From JBHENN01 sp046262015 (lineage in GTDB: Bacteria; Actinomycetota; CADDZG01; WHSQ01), in NCBI GenBank assembly GCA_046262015.1, contig JBHENN010000100.1, positions 1 through 23,540 on the forward strand: a DNA stretch of 23,540 nt, written 5' to 3'. Each line of letters begins with the position of its first letter. Position 1 is the first letter of the stretch. Below are positions 7,150-17,831 of the stretch, piece by piece. Both the position numbers and the translations under genes were made by a program. Under the pieces are notes generated by a model. It was not told the DNA's origin, searched no databases, and was given only the letters and a program-made list of their open reading frames with translations.

Positions 7150-8326
7150 CGGCGCGGTCGGTGCGCTCCCACGTGAAGTCCTTGTCCGACCGGCCGAAGT
7201 GCCCGTAGGACGCCGTGTTCTGGTAGATCGGCCTGCGCAGGTCGAGGTCGCGGATGATGGCCGCCGGCCGCAGGTCGAAGCACTCGTCTATCGCCGCGAG
7301 GATCTTGTCGGGGGCGACCTTCTCGGTCCCGAACGTCTCGATCGAGATCGAGATCGGGCGCGCCACGCCGATGGCGTAGGCGATCTGCATCTCGAAGCGG
7401 TCGGCCAGACGCGCCGCGACCACGTTCTTCGCGACGTGACGGGTGGCGTAGGCCGCGGAGCGGTCGACCTTGGTGGGGTCCTTGCCCGAGAACGCGCCGC
7501 CACCATGGCGGGCCATCCCGCCGTAAGAGTCGATGATGATCTTGCGTCCGGTGAGGCCGGTGTCGGCGCGCGGCCCGCCTATCTCGAACACCCCGGTCGG
7601 GTTCACCAGGACCTTGAGATGGTCGGCGTCGAGGGTCGGCGGGATCAGCGGCTCGATGACGTGCTGGATCAGGTCGGGCTTCAGCAGGGTCTCGATGTCC
7701 ACGTTGGGCTGGTGCTGCGTCGAACACACGACCGTGTCGAGGGTGACCGGACGGATCCCCTCGTATCCGATCGTGACCTGCACCTTGCCGTCGGGGCGGA
7801 GGTAGGGAAGGATCCCCGCCTTGCGCACCTCCGAGAGCCGTTGGGCGAAACGGTGCGCGAGCCATAGCGGCATCGGCATCAGGTCGTCGTTGTCCCGGCA
7901 CGCGAACCCGAACATCATCCCCTGGTCGCCCGCCCCCTGGGTGTCGAGGGTCTCGTCGGCCGCCTCCCCGGTGCGGCCCTCGAGGGACTCGTCGACGCCC
8001 ACCGCGATATCGGGCGACTGCTCCTGGATCGCCACCACGACGCCGCAGGTCTCGCCGTCGAAGCCCACCTTCGAGCTTGTGTAGCCGATGTCGGTGATCG
8101 TCCGGCGCACCACGGCAGGGACGTCGACGTAGGTCGAGGTGGTGATCTCACCGGCCACCACGACGAGTCCGGTAGTGAGAAGCGTCTCGCACGCGACCCG
8201 CCCGAAAGGGTCGTCGGCGAGGATCTCGTCGAGGACCGCGTCTGAGATCTGATCGGCCATCTTGTCGGGGTGGCCCTCGGTGACGGACTCGGACGTGAAC
8301 GGCTTGAGAGCGCCGGAGGGGGTCAT
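7124..8326 (-). CDS. metK: S-adenosylmethionine synthetase
   Basis: Makes S-adenosylmethionine from methionine and ATP. The 400-residue product has the three-domain family layout and signature motifs: GHPDK at 18-22 in the ATP site, GAGDQGMMFG at 131-140, and the phosphate-binding GGGAFSGKDPTKVDRS at 275-290. It is full length with no missing key residue. The ATG at 8326 is preceded by AGGA seven bases upstream and follows coaBC after a 28-base gap. Its position between coaBC and priA is the typical actinobacterial order. Confidence 0.98.
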   Translation of the reverse strand: MTPSGALKPFTSESVTEGHPDKMADQISDAVLDEILADDPFGRVACETLLTTGLVVVAGEITTSTYVDVPAVVRRTITDIGYTSSKVGFDGETCGVVVAIQEQSPDIAVGVDESLEGRTGEAADETLDTQGAGDQGMMFGFACRDNDDLMPMPLWLAHRFAQRLSEVRKAGILPYLRPDGKVQVTIGYEGIRPVTLDTVVCSTQHQPNVDIETLLKPDLIQHVIEPLIPPTLDADHLKVLVNPTGVFEIGGPRADTGLTGRKIIIDSYGGMARHGGGAFSGKDPTKVDRSAAYATRHVAKNVVAARLADRFEMQIAYAIGVARPISISIETFGTEKVAPDKILAAIDECFDLRPAAIIRDLDLRRPIYQNTASYGHFGRSDKDFTWERTDRADELRQLAG

Positions 8327-8354
8327 CGGCGCATCCTAAGCCGCCCCAGACGAG

Positions 8355-9587
8355 CTACGGCTGCGCCAGGAGCCGGGTGGCCTGGTCGAGCAAGGCCTCG
8401 GCCAGTGCAACCTTGGTGACGAGGCCGACGTCGGTCACTCCGCGGGCCGTAGCGATGACCGCCCGGTTCGTGGGGACCTCGAAGCCGGAGTCCGCGCTCC
8501 CGACGTCGTTGGCCACGATCACGTCGGCGCCCTTGGCGACGCGCTTCTGCTCGGCGAGGGCCGCGAGACGTCCGGGGTTGGGCTCGGTCTCGGCGGCGAA
8601 GCCGATCAGGAGGGCGCCGGGCTTGCGCGCGTCGGGAGAGTGCCCGAGCTCCGCCAGGATGTCGGGGGTGGGAGCCAGCACGACCTCGGGCGGTCCCTGA
8701 GCCTTCTTGAGCTTCTTGGTGGAGCTCGTCACCGGCTTGAAGTCGGCGACGGCCGCCGCCTTCACGATGATGTCGGCATCGGCGGCGACCGCGAAGACCG
8801 CCTCGCGCATCTCGTCGGCGGTCTTGACGAAGACCGCGTCGATGCCCGAGGGGAGCTCGAGCGTGGTGGGGCCCGATACGAGCGTGACCTTGGCTCCTCG
8901 TTCGAGCGCCTCGCGCGCGATCGTGTAGCCCATCAGCCCCGAGGACCGGTTGGAGATGTAGCGGACCGGGTCGATCGGCTCCTGCGTGCCTCCGGCCGTC
9001 ACCAGCACCCTGCGACCGGTCAACGACAGCGCCCGCCCCAGCGCCCGGTGCGCCGCCGCCGTGATCTCGTCGGGCTCGGCCATACGGCCCGGGCCGCGGT
9101 CGCCCGACGACAGCGGTCCACTCGCCGGTCCCACGATGTGGACGCCGCGCCCGGCCAGCGTCGCTGCGTGCTCCTGGGTCGCGGGGTGCTCCCACATCTC
9201 GGTGTGCATCGCGGGGGCCACCACTATCGGAGCTCGGGCGGTCAGCACGACCGCGGAGAAGAGGTCGTCGGCCAGGCCCAAGGCCATCTTCGCGAGCGCG
9301 TTGGCGGTCGCGGGGGCCACCACCACGACGTCGGCCCCGCGCGCGATCTCGACGTGGGGGACCTCGGGGGCGGTCCCGAACAGCTCGGTGTGGACGGGGT
9401 TGCCGGTCAGCGCGGCGAACGTCTGGGCCCCGACGAAGTGCTCGGCGGAGCGGGTCATCACGACGCGGACGTCGGCGCCGGCCTGCGCGAGGTCGCGTGC
9501 CACGTAGGCGACCTTGTATGCCGCTATCCCACCGGTGACGCACAGCACGACGGTGCGCCCCTGGAGCGACGGGCCGTCGGCGTCCAT
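8355..9587 (-). CDS. coaBC: Bifunctional phosphopantothenoylcysteine decarboxylase / phosphopantothenate-cysteine ligase
   Basis: Two consecutive steps of coenzyme A synthesis. The N-terminal flavoprotein CoaC domain (about 10-185) shows GGIAAYK at 19-25, the catalytic H78 in HVEIAR, APATANALAKMA at 91-102, and PAMHTEMW at 125-132. The C-terminal CoaB domain (about 190-405) shows TQEPIDPVRYISNRSSG at 201-217, KAAAVADF at 276-283 and the lysine cluster KKLKK at 291-295. Two CoaC positions differ from E. coli: the PxMN asparagine is histidine (H128), and the flap cysteine of the LACG loop is serine (LSSGDRGPGRM, 159-169). As far as I recall the histidine form is common in actinobacteria, so activity is probably retained. 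ATG at 9587; the upstream ribosome site is weak. Confidence 0.96.
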   Translation of the reverse strand: MDADGPSLQGRTVVLCVTGGIAAYKVAYVARDLAQAGADVRVVMTRSAEHFVGAQTFAALTGNPVHTELFGTAPEVPHVEIARGADVVVVAPATANALAKMALGLADDLFSAVVLTARAPIVVAPAMHTEMWEHPATQEHAATLAGRGVHIVGPASGPLSSGDRGPGRMAEPDEITAAAHRALGRALSLTGRRVLVTAGGTQEPIDPVRYISNRSSGLMGYTIAREALERGAKVTLVSGPTTLELPSGIDAVFVKTADEMREAVFAVAADADIIVKAAAVADFKPVTSSTKKLKKAQGPPEVVLAPTPDILAELGHSPDARKPGALLIGFAAETEPNPGRLAALAEQKRVAKGADVIVANDVGSADSGFEVPTNRAVIATARGVTDVGLVTKVALAEALLDQATRLLAQP

Positions 9588-9597
9588 GGAACCGGGG

Positions 9598-9846
9598 CTA
9601 CTTGATCCCGTCGACGGTCCGCTCGTAGCCGACCTTGCCCTCGGCGATCTCCTGAAGGGCGATCGAGAGCGACTTGGGCGCCCGGTCGGCCCGCAGGGGG
9701 ATCTGCGGAGGCGTGAACTCGGCGGTGCCCTCGCCGAGCTGGTTGAAGTAGGAGTTGACCTGGCGGCTCCGCTTGGCGGCCAGGATCACGAGGGTGTACT
9801 TGGAGTCGACGTCCTCGAGGAGCGATTCGATCTGGGGCTCGATCAC
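9598..9846 (-). CDS. rpoZ: RNA polymerase omega subunit
   Basis: Small subunit that helps assemble the beta' subunit into RNA polymerase. The 82-residue product has the Rpb6/omega core, with DSKYTLVILAAKRSRQVN at 14-31 as its signature, followed by a short C-terminal helix region (about 55-82). The frame is open far upstream, but that part is the shadow of gmk. The start is GTG 9846-9844, which overlaps the gmk stop as GTGA and has GGAAGGGA seven bases upstream. The length is normal for high-GC Gram-positive omega. It sits in the conserved gmk-rpoZ-coaBC order. Confidence 0.95.
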   Translation of the reverse strand: MIEPQIESLLEDVDSKYTLVILAAKRSRQVNSYFNQLGEGTAEFTPPQIPLRADRAPKSLSIALQEIAEGKVGYERTVDGIK

Positions 9847-10445
9847 GAAGGGGTCCCTTCCTGGTCCGGGTCTCGCTGGTGTGCCTCCAGTATACGGACC
9901 AGGTCGCCTACGGCCGCCTCCACGTCGTCGTTCACGATGATGTGGTGGTAGGAGCCCTTGCTCTTGACCTCGTCGTAGGCGGCTCGCAGGCGCTCCGAGA
10001 GGGCCTGTGGGTCCTCGGTGCCCCGTCCCCGCAGGCGCAGGAACAGCTCGTCCAGGGACGGCGGCTCGATGAAGACGAGCACCGCGTCGCCCCGGGCGTG
10101 CTTCATCGACAAAGCCCCCTGGATATCGAGCTCGCACACGACGTCCCGCCCCGACGACAGTGCGTCCTCCACCGGTCTCCGGGGGGTGCCGTAGAGGTTC
10201 CCGTAGACCTCGGCCGACTCGAAGAACTCGCCCCGGTCGCGCATCCCGACGAACTCGCCCGGTGTGATGAAGTGGTAGTCGATGCCGCTGCGTTCCCCCG
10301 GGCGCGCCGGGCGTGTCGTCGCCGAGATCGAGAGGATCAGATCGGGCCGCCGGTGCAGCAGCTCCCGGACAACGGTGCCCTTGCCGGCGCCCGACGGCCC
10401 CGAGATGACGAACAGACGCCCCTCCGCGGGGCGGTCGCGGCCCAT
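9843..10445 (-). CDS. gmk: Guanylate kinase
   Basis: Phosphorylates GMP (and dGMP) to the diphosphate using ATP. The 200-residue product shows the P-loop GPSGAGKGT at 16-24, the GMP-binding segment SATTRPARPGERSGIDYHF at 41-59, and the lid region near GRGTEDPQALSERL. It has the usual family length and no missing residues. ATG at 10445, 11 bases after the mihF stop; the ribosome site is not strong. It lies second in the mihF-to-fmt cluster. Confidence 0.97.
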   Translation of the reverse strand: MGRDRPAEGRLFVISGPSGAGKGTVVRELLHRRPDLILSISATTRPARPGERSGIDYHFITPGEFVGMRDRGEFFESAEVYGNLYGTPRRPVEDALSSGRDVVCELDIQGALSMKHARGDAVLVFIEPPSLDELFLRLRGRGTEDPQALSERLRAAYDEVKSKGSYHHIIVNDDVEAAVGDLVRILEAHQRDPDQEGTPS

Positions 10446-10456
10446 CGGGAGCGGAC

Positions 10457-10774
10457 CTACCTCCGGGCGAACTCGTCCAGCAGGTTCTCCCTCTGCTTCG
10501 CGCCGAGGCCTCGCATCCGCCGCGACTCGGAGATGTCCAGCTTCTCCATCAGCTTGCGCGCCCGCACCCGCCCGACCCCCGGTAGCGACTCGAGCACGGT
10601 GGACACCTTCATCTTCCCGACGATCTCGTCGCCGGTGCGTTCGATCAGCTCCTTGAGGTTAGTCCGTCCGCTCTTCAGCTGCCCCTTGAGGTCGGCTCGC
10701 TTCCGCCGCGCGACCGCGGCCTTCACCAGCGCATCGCGTCGTTGCTCTTCGGACAGTGGCGGAGGTAGAGGCAT
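10457..10774 (-). CDS. mihF: Integration host factor, actinobacterial type (mIHF)
   Basis: Nucleoid-associated DNA-binding protein found in actinobacteria and unrelated to the HU/IHF-alpha fold. The 105-residue product matches the mycobacterial family along its length: a charged N-terminal helix (LSEEQRRDALVKAAVARRKR, 7-26), the NLKELI segment at 39-44, KMKVSTVLESLPGVGRVRARKLME at 54-77 containing the helix-two-turn-helix hairpin, and the RRMRGLG turn at 85-91. The start is ATG 10774-10772 with GGGGGACC about eight to ten bases upstream; the longer open frame upstream is not family-like. It heads the gene cluster behind a TATAAT promoter. Together with the next gene, gmk, it is a strong actinobacterial marker. 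Confidence 0.95.
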   Translation of the reverse strand: MPLPPPLSEEQRRDALVKAAVARRKRADLKGQLKSGRTNLKELIERTGDEIVGKMKVSTVLESLPGVGRVRARKLMEKLDISESRRMRGLGAKQRENLLDEFARR

Positions 10775-10869
10775 GGGACGGGTCCCCCTTCTCGTTACGC
10801 GGCGACTCTGCGGATGGGCATCGAGTGGCGTGGATGGAGGCACCAGCCCTCGTCCACGAGACGGAGCGG

Positions 10870-10899
10870 ATTATAGGCAGGGGCCCCCGGCGCCGCCAG
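10870..10899 (-). promoter_or_regulatory. Promoter of the mihF-to-fmt cluster
   Basis: A perfect TATAAT -10 hexamer (10875-10870) lies in the 176-base gap between pyrE and mihF. The -35 is weak: CTGGCG at 10899-10894 with an 18-base spacer is the best candidate. The start point would be near 10863, leaving a leader of about 90 bases that begins with a short CTCGT/ACGAG hairpin (10860-10856 with 10853-10849). The rest of the gap holds no gene and no terminator that I can see on the minus strand. Confidence 0.65.
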
Positions 10900-10950
10900 C
10901 GGTCGCGCTCCCGGCAGGTCGCGGATGCGCCCCTTTTTGTGCGCGGTCCC

Positions 10951-11532
10951 CTACGCTGTGAGCCTTCGGCTGCCCGGGTCGTCCAGAGGTTGGTTCGCGT
11001 CGCACAACGGGCACGCATCCTCCGGCCACGACGCCACGTGCAGCTTGAGGAGCGCACGCAGCGGCGCGCCGAGATCCACCGGGCGAGCCGGGTCCCCGCG
11101 GTCGATCAGCGCACCGACACCCACCACGCGCGCGCCGGCGGCTGTGGCCAGGTCTACGACCGCGCGCGCCGACCCTCCCGTGGTAACGACGTCCTCGACC
11201 ACGAGCACGCGTTCGTGAGGCGCGATCTGGAAGCCGCGCCGCAGGACCAACGCGTCTCGCTCGCGTTCCGCGAAGATCATGCGAGCCTCGGCCGCGAGTG
11301 CGGTCGCGAAACCGAGGACCACCGCGCCGACCGCGGGACTTGCGACGACGTCGAATCCGCCGTCGAAGCGCTGGGCGATCGTCTCGCCGAACCTCTGCGC
11401 GAGACGCGGGTCCTCGAGCGCCCGGAACTTCTGGACGAACAGATCCGAGTGGCGCCCGGAGGACAAGCGGAAGTGACCCCCCAGGATGGCGCCCTTGCGG
11501 ACGAGGACGTCCTCGATCTCCGCCGGGTTCAC
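10951..11532 (-). CDS. pyrE: Orotate phosphoribosyltransferase
   Basis: Joins orotate to PRPP to form orotidine 5'-phosphate, the substrate of PyrF. The 193-residue product shows FRLSSGRHSD at 21-30 (orotate/PRPP contact loop), the type I phosphoribosyltransferase signature VVEDVVTTGGSA at 111-122, and a C-terminal CPLC motif with two cysteines spaced for metal binding, seen in one branch of the family. The start is GTG 11532-11530, overlapping the pyrF stop as GTGA. It is the last gene of the pyrimidine operon. Confidence 0.95.
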   Translation of the reverse strand: MNPAEIEDVLVRKGAILGGHFRLSSGRHSDLFVQKFRALEDPRLAQRFGETIAQRFDGGFDVVASPAVGAVVLGFATALAAEARMIFAERERDALVLRRGFQIAPHERVLVVEDVVTTGGSARAVVDLATAAGARVVGVGALIDRGDPARPVDLGAPLRALLKLHVASWPEDACPLCDANQPLDDPGSRRLTA

Positions 11533-12215
11533 CGGCGCAGGTCGGCCAGCAGTCGGCGCGCCGCCTCGGCTGGATCGGCGGCGCGGGTGATAGGCCTGCC
11601 TACCACCAGGATGTCGGCGCCGGCTTCGAGCGCCGCCCTCGCCGTCGAGGTCCTCCTCTGGTCGTCGCCCGGAGCGCCCGGACGGATCCCCGGCACGACT
11701 AGGAGGGGGCCGCCGTCGGCCACACTCCCGAAACGGCCCCTGACGGCGGCGACGTCCAGTGGCGAGCACACCAGGCCCCGGAGCCCTGCCTCGACCGCGA
11801 GGTCGGCGAGTTGGAGCACCGCCTTCTCGGGCGGCAGTGCGAACCCCACCCGGGCCAGCGCCGCGTCGTCGAGGCTGGTGAGGATCGTGACCGCGAGCAC
11901 GGTGAGGTGCTCGGCCGCGGCGGCCGCGGCGGCCGCCAGCATCTCGGGTCCACCCGAGGCATGGACCGTGATGTAGCCGGCACCGAGGCGTCCCGCCGCG
12001 TCCACGGCCCCGGTCACCTGCGCGGGGATGTCGTGGAGCTTGAGGTCGAGGAACACCGGCCGGCGCGCCGACACCGCGGGCACCACCTCGGGTCCGAGGC
12101 TCGTGAACGCGGTGAGCCCGATCTTGAACATGCCGGTCACCGGCTCGAGCGCGTCGACCAACCGGTCGATCTCGGCACGATCGTCCGTGTCCAGCGCGAC
12201 GGCGAGTGGGTTCAC
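11529..12215 (-). CDS. pyrF: Orotidine 5'-phosphate decarboxylase
   Basis: Decarboxylates OMP to UMP, the last step of de novo pyrimidine synthesis. The 228-residue product begins with LAVALDTDD, carries the catalytic DxKxxD array within FLDLKLHDIP (D57, K59, D62) and the phosphate-loop GIRP motif, as expected for the short bacterial form. The start is GTG 12215-12213 with GGAGG four bases upstream, sharing one base with the pyrD stop (TAGTG). A run of eight alanines near residue 95, encoded by a GCC/GCG repeat, is a local oddity. It is next to pyrE, which makes its substrate. Confidence 0.96.
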   Translation of the reverse strand: MNPLAVALDTDDRAEIDRLVDALEPVTGMFKIGLTAFTSLGPEVVPAVSARRPVFLDLKLHDIPAQVTGAVDAAGRLGAGYITVHASGGPEMLAAAAAAAAEHLTVLAVTILTSLDDAALARVGFALPPEKAVLQLADLAVEAGLRGLVCSPLDVAAVRGRFGSVADGGPLLVVPGIRPGAPGDDQRRTSTARAALEAGADILVVGRPITRAADPAEAARRLLADLRR

Positions 12216-13144
12216 TATCCCTCCAGCTTGAGAGCGCCGACGAGGTCGCCGATCTGCTCGACGCCGTGACGGGCCATATAGCGGTGGATCCCCGCAGCGA
12301 CCTCCATCGCGGCCCGCGGGTTGGCGAAGTTGGCGGTTCCCACCGCGACCGCCGAGGCTCCGGCCAGGATGAGCTCGAGGGCATCCCCCGCGGTCGCGAT
12401 CCCTCCCTGGCCGATCAGCGGGACGTGGGGGAAGGCGCGGTGGACCTCGTGCACGGCGCGTACGGCGATCGGCCGTATGGCGGGGCCGGACAGGCCGCCG
12501 ACCGTGCCGGCGAGCCGCGGCTTGCGTGCCTCGATGTCGATCGCCATCCCGAAGACCGTGTTGACGAGCGACAGACCGTCGGCCCCGGCACCGAGCGCGG
12601 CGTCGGCGATGTCGGTGAGGGACGTGACGTTGGGCGAGAGCTTGGCGTACACGGGGACACGTTTGAGCGCGCCCTTGACGCCCTCCATCACCTCGGCGGT
12701 GGACGCCGCCGAGTGAGCGAACATGTTGTTGCGGTCTTCGAGGTTCGGGCACGAGATGTTGACCTCGACGCCGGCGATCCCCCGCGCTCCGGTCCGCAGC
12801 TTGTTCGACACCCGGACGAAGTCCTCGACCGTGTTTCCCGCGATCGAGGCGAACACCTTCGCCCCGCGCTTCAGGAGCCACGGAAGGTCCTCGGCCATGA
12901 AGTGGTCGACGCCCTTGTTCTGGATGCCGATCGCGTTCAGCATCCCCGATGGCGTCTCGCACATCCGGGGGGTCGGCTTGCCCTTCCACGGCGTGATCGT
13001 CATGGACTTCACGATGACCCCACCAAGCTTGGACAGGTCGACGAACGCACTACCCTCCCGTCCCGCACCGAACGTGCCCGACGCGACCAGCACGGGGTTG
13101 GCGAGTTCGACCCCGGCGAGCGTGATCCCGAGTTGCGGCGCCAT
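12215..13144 (-). CDS. pyrD: Dihydroorotate dehydrogenase, class 1B catalytic subunit
   Basis: FMN enzyme oxidising dihydroorotate to orotate in the cytoplasm. The 309-residue product shows NPVLVASGTFG at 16-26, the FMN-contact lysine K46 in GGVIVKSMT, NISCPN at 129-134 with the class 1 catalytic base C132 (class 2 enzymes use serine), and GLSGPAIRP at 217-225. The directly adjacent pyrK marks it as class 1B, passing electrons to NAD+. The start is ATG 13144-13142, overlapping the pyrK stop as TGATG; the longer open frame upstream belongs to the shadow of pyrK. Confidence 0.96.
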   Translation of the reverse strand: MAPQLGITLAGVELANPVLVASGTFGAGREGSAFVDLSKLGGVIVKSMTITPWKGKPTPRMCETPSGMLNAIGIQNKGVDHFMAEDLPWLLKRGAKVFASIAGNTVEDFVRVSNKLRTGARGIAGVEVNISCPNLEDRNNMFAHSAASTAEVMEGVKGALKRVPVYAKLSPNVTSLTDIADAALGAGADGLSLVNTVFGMAIDIEARKPRLAGTVGGLSGPAIRPIAVRAVHEVHRAFPHVPLIGQGGIATAGDALELILAGASAVAVGTANFANPRAAMEVAAGIHRYMARHGVEQIGDLVGALKLEG

Positions 13145-14066
13145 CAGTTGCCCGGAGGAGCGTGTTCCCCGGCGGCCCCGAGGAGAGCCGTCTGGCGCAC
13201 CGGGACGCCCGCGGGCGCCAGCTCGGCGCCGTCGGTGGACAGGGGTTCGAGCGCGGCGTCCCAGATCACGCTTCCTCCGTTGAACACCGGTCCCTCGGTG
13301 CACGAGCGCGCGTACACGACCGGGTCGTCGGTCGGGTCCGACCGCTTGGCCGTTCGCCGTACCGGCATCACGCACGTCATACACACGCCGTAGCCACAGG
13401 CCATCAGCTCCTCGACCGCCACCTGGACGGGGATCTTGCGGGCGACGCAGTCCCGCGCGACCGCGGCCAGCATCGCGTGGGGACCGCACGTGTAAACGAT
13501 CTCGGTCCCCCCCTTCTCGATCATCTCGCCGAGGACGTCGGTCACGCGGCCCTTGTCGCCGGCGCTCCCGTCTTCGGTCGTTATCCGGCACACCGACGCG
13601 ACCCGGCGCGCCTCGATCTGGTTCAGGAGCAATCCCACGCTTCGGGCGCCGAGGATCACATCCACGCGGTGGCCCTCGTTACGCAGCTCGTCGGCGAGGA
13701 AGAACAGCGGCGTGGCGCCGATCCCACCCCCGACCAACAGGCAGTGGGCGCGCGACTTGGGGAGCAGGAAGCCTCGCCCGAGCGGGCCGATCAGGTCCAC
13801 GCTCGCGTGACCGCGCAGCTGGGACAGGTAGTGCGACCCCGGGCCCCGGACGTCGAAGACGATCTCGATCGTCGAGGCCCAACCTCCCCGTTTGTTCACG
13901 CGGTAGACCGAGAAGGGCCGGCGCAGGATGTGCGCGCGGTCCTCGCCGCACTGGATGTTGACGAACTGGCCGGGACGGATGCGCGCGCCGATCTCCGGGG
14001 CGACGATCGTCAGCGAGTGGTAGTACTCCCCGTACTTCTTGTGCGACAGCACCTCGCCGCTCGCCA

Positions 14067-14067
<1 letters not shown>
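13144..14067 (-). CDS. pyrK: Dihydroorotate dehydrogenase B, electron transfer subunit
   Basis: FAD and iron-sulfur subunit that carries electrons from PyrD to NAD+. The 307-residue product has a ferredoxin-reductase-like FAD domain with RRPFSVYR at 49-56, an NAD-binding domain with LLVGGGIGATP at 110-120, and a [2Fe-2S] site with C224, C229, C232 and C256 in the order expected for PyrK. The region after about 270 is longer than in the Firmicutes form and its end is not recognisable. The start is ATG 14067-14065, sharing one base with the carB stop (TGATG). Confidence 0.95.
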
Positions 14068-17335
<3,268 letters not shown>

Positions 17336-17336
<1 letters not shown>

Positions 17337-17740
17337 CAGCGGGCGTCCGTCTCCTCGAAGCTGAGGATCTCGACCCGGTTACCCGCGGGGTCGTGGGTGA
17401 AGCAGCGCTTCCGGCCGGGGATCGTGGGGGCTTGCTCGATGTGGCATCCGAGCTCGCGGATCCGCTGCACGATCGCGCCGAAGTCGTCAACCACGAGCCC
17501 GAAGTGGGCGGTGCGGTCGGGGTTGTGGTCCTCTATCGAGACGTGCACCTCCTGGTCCCCGACGCGGAACCACGCGCCCGCACCGGGACGGGTCCCATCG
17601 GGCTTGGGGATCCGCTGCAGGCCCAGCCCGCGCTCGTACCACTCGACCACGTCGTCCTCGAGCTCCTCGGGGGTCGTCACCATGACGTGGTCGACCCCCA
17701 GGATGGTGAAGCTCACGGCCGCATCACCGGCGCGTGGCAC
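17336..17740 (-). CDS. VOC (glyoxalase/bleomycin-resistance) superfamily protein, function unknown
   Basis: A 134-residue two-module VOC protein inserted between carA and carB. The four positions expected for a metal centre are present: H18 in GVDHV, H66 in EVHVSIED, H79 in AHFGLVVDD, and E124 in NRVEIL. It also has the DPAGNRVEIL strand common to glyoxalase-like and dioxygenase-like members. The substrate cannot be deduced. The start is either GTG 17740 (GAGG six bases upstream, overlapping the preceding small gene by 17 bases) or GTG 17716, which gives a more usual N-terminus (SFTILGVDHV) but has no ribosome site. Its stop shares one base with the carB ATG, so it is firmly part of the pyr operon. 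Confidence 0.85.
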
Positions 17741-17831
17741 CCTTTGCCTCGGCCTTGCGCTTCTCTCGTTCCCGCTTCTTGCGCTGCCGGTCCCTCTTCC
17801 AGCGGGTGGGCTTGCGATCTCCCCGTCCCAT
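17724..17831 (-). CDS. Small, very basic protein (35 aa), unrecognised
   Basis: A 35-codon ORF between carA and the VOC gene. Its ATG (17831-17829) shares one base with the carA stop as TGATG, the same junction used by carB, pyrK and pyrD, which argues that it is really translated. The product starts MGRGDRKPTRWKRDR and is otherwise almost only Arg, Lys, Glu and Ala, ending ATRR. It would be a single charged helix able to bind RNA or DNA. The first residues recall the small ribosomal protein bTHX (MGKGD-[KR]-x-x-R), but the rest does not match, so I do not assign a function. Too short for most gene finders, it is easily missed. Confidence 0.65.
   Translation of the reverse strand: MGRGDRKPTRWKRDRQRKKREREKRKAEAKGATRR

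Noticed and set aside
10795..10821. Eight-codon ORF (MPIRRVAA) in the mihF leader
   Set aside because: It has an ATG but no ribosome site and no overlap with mihF, and very short ORFs are expected by chance. Kept only as a note.
10921..10950. Possible terminator after pyrE (GCGC arms with an A/T run)
   Set aside because: On the minus strand the run is A, not T, and the arms are only four bases, so it is not a terminator for the pyr operon. No plus-strand gene would use it.
11910..11942. GCC/GCG tandem repeat in pyrF
   Set aside because: It is in frame and encodes a run of alanines in a helix. A similar alanine stretch occurs in pyrC at about 20100-20125. This is codon bias rather than a mobile or regulatory repeat.
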